From CADEFX01 sp050260355 (GTDB lineage: Bacteria > Pseudomonadota > Alphaproteobacteria > Rhizobiales > Hyphomicrobiaceae): DNA of 22,822 nt. Of this stretch, positions 16,182 through 22,348 are shown in pieces. The position numbers and the translations under genes were made by a program. The DNA lies in contig JBLNBZ010000104.1 of the NCBI GenBank assembly GCA_050260355.1, forward strand, positions 1 to 22,822, read 5' to 3'. The notes under the pieces are model-generated. The model searched no databases and was not told the origin of the DNA. It was given only the letters and a program-made list of their open reading frames with translations. Positions within the stretch are counted from its first letter, which is position 1. Every line of letters starts with the position of its first letter.

Positions 16182-16275
16182 AGCCGGGGGGCGGCGTGGC
16201 CCCGTTTGGTCGCATTGACGGCGTCACGCGACGGTCACTAGAGCAGCCGTTGCACATCTGCACGGGGGACTCGAC

Positions 16276-17925
16276 TTGGAAATCAGGAGACGAGACGGGA
16301 GTCGAGGGGTCTTTTCCGCGGATGACGGTGTGCATGGGCCGGGGCGCGGCGCCCGGCTCCTGATCATCGGCGCAAGAGCTACCGAGCTAGGCCTTGCGGA
16401 CGGGCTGGGCGGCCTGAAGACAGCCCCGACCGGGGACATCGTCGAAATGTCGCAGCTGGCGCCGGTCACGGCGCAGCTTCTCGACGCGCTTGCTTCCAGC
16501 GAGGTCGTCCTCCTGGCCCTAGGATCGCGGGGCTTCTCGTTCGAAGCTCGCCACATCTGCCTCCTTGGACTGCATTTGAGCGGGTCTTTGCCGATCGTGC
16601 TCGCGGACCCGGCTGGCGTTCCCGCCGCAAAGGATGCGATCGCGAGCTATGCGACCGCGCTGGGCGTGCCTGAGCCCGCGGTCGTTACCGACAAGGGCTC
16701 CCTGTCCTCCATCATCGCCGAGACGCTGCGGGCGCGCGCCGAAAGCAGGAAGGCGGCTCCCCTGCGCATGTGGCTGCAGCCGGAATCCGGGAATCCGGAT
16801 ACGGTGGTCAGCGGCACGATTGTGTCTGGGGTGGCAAAGTCCGGGCTCGAGGTAGTGATCCTGCCGGCAGCCCAGACGGCCGTCGTCACCAGGGCAGAGA
16901 CGGGCGTCGGGCCCGAGGATCTTGCAATCGTCCACCTGGACCGCCCGCTTTCTGCAAAAACGGGCGACATTCTGTCGGCGGCGGTCGCCCGTCCCGAGAT
17001 CGCGGATCAGGTGGCCGCACATATCGTGTGGTTCGATGATCACCCGCTGCTTCCAGGTCGGCCCTATGTCCTGCGCCTCGGCAGCCAGTCGGTGACCGCG
17101 CAAATCGGAGCTCTCAAGCACAAGGTCAATCCGGCCGACCTCGATCCGATGGCCGCACGTACGCTGGAACGTGCAGAGGTCGGTCTGTGCAACGTGAGTT
17201 TCAGCGCGCCCATCGCTTTCGATCAGGCTGCGGCAAGTGGGCGGCTCAGTCCCGAGACGGGGCGCTTTACGCTCGAGGAGCAGGGGACCGGCAAAATCCT
17301 GGGCGTCGGCCGGGTGGCCTTCACGCTGCGCCGGGCAACGAACATTCATTGGCAGGCGCTTGCGGTAGACAAGACGGCGCGCGCGCATCTCAAGGGCCAG
17401 CGGCCGTGCTGTTTGTGGTTCACGGGTCTGTCCGGCAGCGGCAAATCAACTGTGGCCAGCCTTCTGGAGAAGCGGCTGAACAGCTTGGGACGGCACACCT
17501 ATACGCTCGATGGCGACAACGTTCGGCACGGGCTCAACCGTGACCTCGGCTTCACCGATGCTGATCGGGTCGAGAACATCCGGCGGGTCGCGGAAGTGTC
17601 CAAGCTGTTCGTGGATGCAGGCCTGATTGTCATGGTCTCGTTCATTTCGCCGTTCCGGGCCGAACGGGAGCTGGCGCGAGCGCTGTATCCGGACGGCGAG
17701 TTCCTCGAGATTTTCGTGGATACTCCGATCGAGGTCTGCGAGCGGCGCGACCCGAAGGGCCTCTACAGGAAGGCTCGCGCCGGCCAGCTCAAGAACTTCA
17801 CCGGTATCGACAGCCCATACGAGCCACCGCAACGTCCCGAGCTGCGTCTCGATGCCGGGCATGCCGAGCCGGAGGAGCTGGTCGAGCAGATACTACGCGA
17901 GCTGATGCGGCGGGGTATGGTCTAG
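16276..17925 (+). CDS. APS kinase fused to a CysN-like region with degenerate GTPase domain (CysNC-like)
   Basis: The C-terminal half (from about 375) is an adenylylsulfate kinase that makes PAPS from APS. It has the P-loop GLSGSGKS (384-391), DGDNVRHGL (412-420), SFISPFRAERE, and VDTPIEVCERRDPKGLYRKAR. Upstream, residues 165-350 match CysN domains 2 and 3, and LRRATNIHWQALAVDK (352-366) is the standard CysN-CysC junction. Residues 26-155, where CysN has its GTPase, show only a faint resemblance (SSEVVLLALGSRGFSFEARH, IVLADPAG). There is no GHVDHGKS P-loop, no DTPGH and no NKMD. The protein is 549 residues, against roughly 620-650 in intact CysNC. The start is TTG 16276 with GGGGGA upstream; GTG 16330 is an alternative. 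No cysD is adjacent. APS kinase activity is likely; ATP-sulfurylase GTPase activity is not. Confidence 0.88.
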   Translation: MEIRRRDGSRGVFSADDGVHGPGRGARLLIIGARATELGLADGLGGLKTAPTGDIVEMSQLAPVTAQLLDALASSEVVLLALGSRGFSFEARHICLLGLHLSGSLPIVLADPAGVPAAKDAIASYATALGVPEPAVVTDKGSLSSIIAETLRARAESRKAAPLRMWLQPESGNPDTVVSGTIVSGVAKSGLEVVILPAAQTAVVTRAETGVGPEDLAIVHLDRPLSAKTGDILSAAVARPEIADQVAAHIVWFDDHPLLPGRPYVLRLGSQSVTAQIGALKHKVNPADLDPMAARTLERAEVGLCNVSFSAPIAFDQAAASGRLSPETGRFTLEEQGTGKILGVGRVAFTLRRATNIHWQALAVDKTARAHLKGQRPCCLWFTGLSGSGKSTVASLLEKRLNSLGRHTYTLDGDNVRHGLNRDLGFTDADRVENIRRVAEVSKLFVDAGLIVMVSFISPFRAERELARALYPDGEFLEIFVDTPIEVCERRDPKGLYRKARAGQLKNFTGIDSPYEPPQRPELRLDAGHAEPEELVEQILRELMRRGMV

Positions 17926-17934
17926 TATCGGATA

Positions 17935-19200
17935 ATGGCCAGGGGAATTCGCGTCCGCGTCATGCGCAACGACCTTGTCATTGATGGAAAGCGATTGTGG
18001 GCGACGATCGCGGCCTCGGCCGAGATCGGCACAGGGCCGCGAGGTGGTCTGCGCCGGCTGACGCTGACCGACGATGACAAACGCATGCGCGATACATTTG
18101 CGGGCTGGGCCACTGAAAGCGGCTTTGTGCTGACCATTGACCGCCTCGGCAACATGTTCGTTCGCCGCGCCGGCACGGAGCCCGACCTGCCGCCGGTCCT
18201 GATCGGGAGCCATCTTGACACGCAGGCGGCCGGCGGGCGCTTCGATGGCGTTCTCGGCGTGCTCGCCGGCCTCGAGGTGCTGCGCACGCTGCAGGAGAGG
18301 GGCATTGCCACGCGGCGGTCTATCGAGGTGGTCAACTGGACCAACGAGGAAGGCGCACGCTTCTACCCACCGATGCTGTCGTCGCTGGTTTTTGCAGGAG
18401 GCCAGACCGAGGCATGGGCCAGGGAGCGCACCGACAAGGACGGGCATAGGCTCGGCGATGAGCTGGATCGCATAGGCTATCGCGGCGAGGCCGCGGTGGG
18501 TGGTCGTCCGCTCGACGCCTACCTCGAGCTGCATATCGAGCAGGGGCCGCGGCTCGACGCGGCCGGCGTGCCGATCGGCATCGTCACGGGCGGCTTCCCC
18601 ACGCGGGGCATGCGCATCGACATCCAAGGCGAAACGGCGCACGTGGGGCCAACGCCCATGGCACAGCGCCGCAATGCGCTGGTCGGCGCTGCGCATGTTG
18701 CCGTGGCCGTCGACGAGATCGGCCTGCGGTATGCAGAAGGAGACGGCAAGACGACAGCGGCGAGGCTCGATCTGTGGCCGAACCTGCCGGGCATTATCAG
18801 TGAGCGCGCCAGCCTGTTCTGCGATATGCGCCATCACGATCCTGTGCTGCTCGAGCGCATGGTCGGCGAGCTGGAGGCCGCGCTGCCGCAGTGCGCGCGA
18901 CGCGCCCGCTGCGAGGTTGCCATTGCCGAGCGGTGGGGTTTCGGCGGGCTTGAATTCGATGCGGAGCTGATCGGCCTCATTCGCGAGGCGGCGGCAACGC
19001 TGGGCCTCTGCGCTATGGATCTGCGCTCCGAGGCTGGACACGATGCCTACAACATGGCGTCCGTCTGCCCGGCGGCGATGATCTTCACGCCATGCAAGGG
19101 CGGCATCTCGCACAACGAGGCGGAGGACATGACCCTCGAGCAGGCTGAAGCGGGAGCCAATGTCCTGCTGCAGGTCGTACTGGCGCGGGCAAATCGCTGA
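17935..19200 (+). CDS. M20-family amidohydrolase, N-carbamoyl-L-amino-acid hydrolase / allantoate amidohydrolase type
   Basis: A dinuclear-metal hydrolase that cleaves N-carbamoyl amino acids, allantoate or ureidoglycine-like compounds, releasing ammonia and CO2 in the carbamoyl or ureido cases. It is 421 residues. Metal ligands are H93 (GSHLDTQ), D104 (GGRFDGVLG), E138/E139 (TNEEGARF), H200 (LELHIEQGP) and H393 (GGISHNEAED). The dimerisation domain contains GETAHVGPTPM (232-242). SEAGHDAYNMA (365-375) is also typical. Substrate cannot be decided, because HyuC/AmaB and AllC share all these motifs. The ATG at 17935 has no clear ribosome binding site; ATG 17962 (MRNDLVIDGKRLW) also fits the family N-terminus. 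It lies 9 bases after the APS-kinase gene, so the two are probably cotranscribed although no pathway link is obvious. Confidence 0.92.
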   Translation: MARGIRVRVMRNDLVIDGKRLWATIAASAEIGTGPRGGLRRLTLTDDDKRMRDTFAGWATESGFVLTIDRLGNMFVRRAGTEPDLPPVLIGSHLDTQAAGGRFDGVLGVLAGLEVLRTLQERGIATRRSIEVVNWTNEEGARFYPPMLSSLVFAGGQTEAWARERTDKDGHRLGDELDRIGYRGEAAVGGRPLDAYLELHIEQGPRLDAAGVPIGIVTGGFPTRGMRIDIQGETAHVGPTPMAQRRNALVGAAHVAVAVDEIGLRYAEGDGKTTAARLDLWPNLPGIISERASLFCDMRHHDPVLLERMVGELEAALPQCARRARCEVAIAERWGFGGLEFDAELIGLIREAAATLGLCAMDLRSEAGHDAYNMASVCPAAMIFTPCKGGISHNEAEDMTLEQAEAGANVLLQVVLARANR

Positions 19201-19220
19201 TTGCTTCGCGGCGTAGGCGG

Positions 19221-19811
19221 TCAGCCCAAGGCGCGAGCAAACACGTGCACGAGCTCACCGATCCGTCGTGCCTCGGTTTGCGACGCGCTCGCCACCGCTG
19301 GCAACAGCAGAATCTCGCTCACCGCGGCAAAAGGCCTGCGCTCGAGGTCGGCGAACAGACGCGCAGCGCGCTGCAACGTGGCGAGCGGCGCCGGGTCGGA
19401 GGCTGCAGATCCCTCTGCCTTGGCTTGCAGCTCGGCGACCGCGCAGGCGAGGGTCCATGTGATGGCGTCACGGCGCGCACGCGGATCGGCGGCCGCCGCG
19501 TCCAGCGGCGCCGCCTCCGATTCAGAGAAGCCCGCGCCGCCGGAATGGCCTGAAGGAAGTCCTGCGTCGGTGCGCGCAGTCTCCGGCAAACCGAACAATT
19601 CATTAGGCGTTAGACGGAGGATCTCACAAATCCGCTGTATCAGGGCGAGGTCAGGCTCCACCTCGGCGCGCTCGTAGCGCGTGTAGCGGTTCTCGTCGAT
19701 GCCCAATGCGCCCGCCAGACTGCGCGCCGTCTTGAAGCCGCGAACGATGCGAAACTCCCTCAGTCGCCGCGCAAATTGCCGGCGCACTGCAGGCACTGCT
19801 TGCGTGAGCAT
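19221..19811 (-). CDS. XRE-family helix-turn-helix transcriptional regulator
   Basis: A 196-residue DNA-binding protein. Residues about 12-75 form a Cro/C1-type helix-turn-helix (FARRLREFRIVRGFKTARSLAGALGI, NRYTRYERAEVEPDL, ICEILRLTPNELFG). The rest is an Ala-rich region without a domain I recognise: helical stretches at about 115-185, and no cupin, protease or metal-binding motif. It is convergent with the amidohydrolase gene (20 bases apart) and lies 130 bases downstream of mbfA on the same strand. The space upstream holds paired TTGTAG/CTACA repeats that could be its own operators. ATG 19811 is the natural start, though its ribosome binding site is poor. The regulon is unknown. Confidence 0.85.
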   Translation of the reverse strand: MLTQAVPAVRRQFARRLREFRIVRGFKTARSLAGALGIDENRYTRYERAEVEPDLALIQRICEILRLTPNELFGLPETARTDAGLPSGHSGGAGFSESEAAPLDAAAADPRARRDAITWTLACAVAELQAKAEGSAASDPAPLATLQRAARLFADLERRPFAAVSEILLLPAVASASQTEARRIGELVHVFARALG

Positions 19812-19832
19812 GAGCGAAGCTGGTGAACTGTG

Positions 19833-19930
19833 TTGTAGGACAGAATCTACAGGACCAGCATCTCAGCTAAGTTTGTAGGACTGCCACTAGCCACAGATAG
19901 TTGACAGTGCAATCTACAATCAAAGATTGT
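19833..19930. promoter_or_regulatory. repeat array upstream of the XRE gene (operator candidate)
   Basis: TTGTAGGAC occurs at 19833-19841 and 19873-19881; AATCTACA occurs at 19844-19851 and 19911-19918. The first two form the dyad TGTAG-N8-CTACA. A further perfect dyad ACAATC-AAA-GATTGT lies at 19916-19930. The segment is AT-richer than the coding DNA and sits in front of an XRE gene, as expected for an autoregulated promoter. No clean -35/-10 pair could be chosen. Confidence 0.5.
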
Positions 19931-19941
19931 CCACTCACGCG

Positions 19942-20898
19942 TCACGCATTTCCGATCAAGACGCCCGCGCCGAAGACGACCAAGCCACCGAGGATGACCT
20001 CGAAAGCGGCACGCAGAAAGTGGGTGTCCATATAGCGCGCGCGAATGAAGGCGATGGCGACCAGCTCGAAAAGCACGACTGCGATGGCAATCGCTGTGGC
20101 CGTCCAGAAGTCCCGCACCAGATAGGGCAATGTGTGGCCCACGCCTCCTAGCATCGTCATCACCCCGGTGATGGCGCCGCGCAGCCATGGATGGCCTCGA
20201 CCGGTGAGCAAGCCGTCGTCTGAGAGGGCTTCCGCAAATCCCATGGAGATGCCGGCGCCGACGGATGCGGCCATGCCGACCAGGAACGTCTGCCACGGAT
20301 CGTGCGTGGCGAAGGCAGCGGCGAAGAGCGGCGCGAGGGTCGATACCGATCCGTCCATCAAGCCTGCAAGGCCGGGCTGGATCACCTGCAGCACGAGCGC
20401 GCGCCTGCGCGTCTCGTCCTCCCGGCTCTGCGCGTCGGGTGTCAAATGCTGTTCGCCGAGGCTCTGGGCCAGCGCCACGTGCTCGCGCTCGGCCTGCGCC
20501 AAGTCTCCCAGAAGCTTGCGCGAAGCCACGTCCGAGGTGCGCTCCAGGGCTCGCTCGTAGAACTGTCGTGTCTCGAACTCGATGGCCTCGGCCTGCTTGC
20601 GGACGCGGTCGAGACCTAGCGGCCGCACCATCCAGATCGGCTCGTGTCGGATGAAGCCTCTAACGTCCTGGCGGCGGACCAGGGGGATGTGGTCGCCGAA
20701 CCTGGATCGATAGAGCTCGATCAGCATGCGCCGGTGCTCGTTCTCCTCCTGCGCCATGTCCGCGAAGATCGCGGCGGTCGCGGGGTAGGTGTCGCGCAGC
20801 CCCTGCGCATAATCGGCATAGATGCGCCCATGCTCCTCCTCGAGGCTGATCGCCAGCGCGAGGATCTCCTGCTCGCCAAGCTCGCCGAATGCCTTCAC
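19942..20898 (-). CDS. mbfA: membrane-bound ferritin / iron exporter MbfA (ferritin-like plus VIT1-like domain)
   Basis: An inner-membrane protein that binds iron and exports it, protecting against iron and peroxide stress in rhizobia and Agrobacterium. It is about 318 residues. The N-terminal ferritin-like di-iron domain (1-150) has candidate ligands in SLEEEHGRIY (E20-E22), EENEH (51-55), EFETRQFYE (108-116) and AEREH (136-140). The C-terminal VIT1/CCC1-like domain (from about 165) has LAGLMDGSVSTLAPL, GISMGFAEALSDD and several membrane helices. I chose GTG 20898 because GGAG lies 6 bases before it and it gives the usual short N-terminus (KAFGELGEQEILALAIS). The frame also has a GTG at 20925, but that has no ribosome binding site and lies 3 bases from the Irr-type box. 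Confidence 0.92.
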   Translation of the reverse strand: MKAFGELGEQEILALAISLEEEHGRIYADYAQGLRDTYPATAAIFADMAQEENEHRRMLIELYRSRFGDHIPLVRRQDVRGFIRHEPIWMVRPLGLDRVRKQAEAIEFETRQFYERALERTSDVASRKLLGDLAQAEREHVALAQSLGEQHLTPDAQSREDETRRRALVLQVIQPGLAGLMDGSVSTLAPLFAAAFATHDPWQTFLVGMAASVGAGISMGFAEALSDDGLLTGRGHPWLRGAITGVMTMLGGVGHTLPYLVRDFWTATAIAIAVVLFELVAIAFIRARYMDTHFLRAAFEVILGGLVVFGAGVLIGNA

Positions 20899-20904
20899 TG
20901 CGGT

Positions 20905-20908
20905 CTCC
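20905..20908 (-). promoter_or_regulatory. ribosome binding site deciding the mbfA start
   Basis: GGAG on the minus strand is followed after 6 bases by GTG at 20898. No such motif precedes the upstream GTG at 20925, where the Irr-type box occupies the space instead. Confidence 0.6.
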
Positions 20909-20928
20909 GGGGAAACGAAACTCACTTG

Positions 20929-20947
20929 AATTAGAATAATTCTAATT
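20929..20947. promoter_or_regulatory. Irr-type iron control element (ICE) of mbfA
   Basis: A perfect 19-base palindrome, AATTAGAA-TAA-TTCTAATT, lies upstream of mbfA. It matches the pattern of Irr-bound iron control elements in Rhizobiales (TTAGAA and TTCTAA half sites 3 bases apart), which are known upstream of mbfA. It covers the proposed -10 hexamer, so Irr binding at low iron would repress mbfA and high iron would relieve it. Confidence 0.8.
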
Positions 20948-20960
20948 TATAGCTTGGCAA
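20933..20960 (-). promoter_or_regulatory. mbfA promoter candidate overlapping the ICE
   Basis: Minus-strand TTGCCA (20960-20955) and TATTCT (20938-20933) are 16 bases apart. The -10 lies within the palindrome. Transcription would start near 20926, giving a leader of about 30 bases to GTG 20898. Confidence 0.5.
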
Positions 20961-21310
20961 GCCCGGGCTGCCGATGGGTTCGTGGCCAAGGATGACCTGC
21001 CGGCAATTGGGGCTCGGTGCGCAAAGCTCTCGATGTCGCAAGTCTCTTCGAGCTTCGGCCTCCGGGCGGCACCAAGAACCGTGTGAATCCAATGTGGTCG
21101 GTTCACCAGGTTGTCGACGAGCTCGCGGCAAGCTGCGACGGTTCATGCCCGATACGGGAGAAGATTGGGCAGCCACGGTCGAAGCGGTGGGCTCTCGTGC
21201 CAAGTGCACCAGACGGTCTTGGCGGAGGCCCGCTGGCCAGGGCTCGGGCCGCCGCTTCTGTGGCGCAACGAAATCCGCTACATGACAGACGATGAGCCGA
21301 GGGACTGAGC
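20961..21310. other. long intergenic region before the glycosyltransferase
   Basis: About 350 bases without a gene I can support. Short overlapping reading frames exist on both strands (for example 21017-21295 on plus), but their translations show no recognisable domain, no hydrophobic pattern and no ribosome binding site. I see no tRNA-like fold, strong hairpin or clear promoter. It could hold a decayed gene or an untranslated RNA. Confidence 0.4.
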
Positions 21311-22348
21311 TTGCCGCACATGCATTCCGATAGCGCTGCCACGAGCAGACAGCGCGCCGGCGACGGTCCGAGGTCGCTGTCCGTGGTGATCCCAGTCCTG
21401 AACGAGGCGGGCGGGCTCCACGCGCTCGTCCAGCGGTTGGAGAGCTCGCTCGACTCGCTCGGGCGGAGCTGGGAGGTGATCTTCGTCGACGACGGGTCAC
21501 GGGATCGTACGCTCGAGGTCTTGCGCGAGCTCCATGCGCGCGATGCGCGCTTCAAGACCGTCGCTTTCAGCCGAAACTTCGGCAAGGAGATCGCAGTTGC
21601 GGCAGGGTTGAGGTACGCCACGGGCGACGGTGTCGTCATCATGGATGGCGATCTCCAGCATCCGCCGGAGCTGATTGCCGACTTCATCGTCAAATGGGAT
21701 GAAGGCTACGACATCGTCTACGCGCAGCGGACGGACCGTGCCAGCGAAAGCACGATTTACAAGCTCGCAGCGCGCGGGTTCTACAGCGTGTTCCACTTCC
21801 TCTCCGGCACCGAGCTGCCGGACGGCGCAGGCGACTTCAGGCTTCTCGATCGCAAGGCCGTCGATGCCATCAACAGGATCGGCGAGCGTGCCCGCTTCAA
21901 CAAAGGGCTCTATGCGTGGGTCGGCTTTCGCTCGGTCGGCATCCCCTACGAGGTTGCCGAGCGCAAGGAGGGTCGCTCGCGCTTCCGGCCGCGCCAGCTC
22001 TTGCGTTTCGCGCTGGACGGGATTGCGTCGTTCACCACCATTCCGTTACGCGTATGGTCGTACCTGGGCCTGATAATTGCTGCGCTGGCGCTCGTCTACG
22101 CAATGTTCGAGCTGCTCAAGACGCTCATCTATGGCGTCCAGGTGCCTGGCTTTGCGCCGCTCATCATCTCGCTCATGTTCTTTGCCGGCATCCAGCTCAT
22201 ATCGCTCGGCGTGATCGGCGAGTACCTGGGGCGCGTCTACGAGGAAGTGAAAGGGCGCCCGCTGTTCATTGTCGCCGAGACCATAGGCGCGGAGGAGTTT
22301 TCTCCACGCCCGCCGGCCGGAGAGGCAAGTCGCTCGGAGAGCCGATGA
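21311..22348 (+). CDS. family 2 glycosyltransferase, polyprenyl-phosphate sugar transferase type (GtrB/ArnC/DPM1-like)
   Basis: A membrane-anchored enzyme that most likely transfers a sugar from a nucleotide sugar to undecaprenyl phosphate on the cytoplasmic face. It is 345 residues. The GT-A domain has LSVVIPVLNEAGGL (23-36), VDDGSRDRT (59-67), and DGDLQHPPE (112-120) with the metal-binding DxD-like motif. Two C-terminal membrane helices (about 242-266 and 279-302) end in GVIGEYLGRVYEEVKGRPLFIV, the hallmark of the GtrB/ArnC group. The start is TTG 21311 with GAGGGA upstream; ATG 21320 is also possible. It overlaps the YdjC-like deacetylase gene by 4 bases (ATGA), implying coupled translation and a shared pathway. 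The sugar cannot be read from sequence. Confidence 0.92.
   Translation: MPHMHSDSAATSRQRAGDGPRSLSVVIPVLNEAGGLHALVQRLESSLDSLGRSWEVIFVDDGSRDRTLEVLRELHARDARFKTVAFSRNFGKEIAVAAGLRYATGDGVVIMDGDLQHPPELIADFIVKWDEGYDIVYAQRTDRASESTIYKLAARGFYSVFHFLSGTELPDGAGDFRLLDRKAVDAINRIGERARFNKGLYAWVGFRSVGIPYEVAERKEGRSRFRPRQLLRFALDGIASFTTIPLRVWSYLGLIIAALALVYAMFELLKTLIYGVQVPGFAPLIISLMFFAGIQLISLGVIGEYLGRVYEEVKGRPLFIVAETIGAEEFSPRPPAGEASRSESR

Noticed and set aside
16096..16335. N-terminal extension of the histidine kinase by 80 residues
   Set aside because: The extension would run through the dyad array and into the start of the divergent cysNC-like gene. It is Pro/Ser/Thr-rich with no domain, and the kinase homology begins after ATG 16095.
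17893..19113. 406-codon minus-strand frame opposite the M20 hydrolase
   Set aside because: The plus-strand gene has all metal ligands in order, and the antisense translation is low-complexity Arg/Ala/His-rich sequence.
19901..19930. Plus-strand promoter beginning with TTGACA
   Set aside because: The -35 is perfect, but no suitable -10 follows at 16-18 bases, and no plus-strand gene lies downstream, only the antisense of mbfA.
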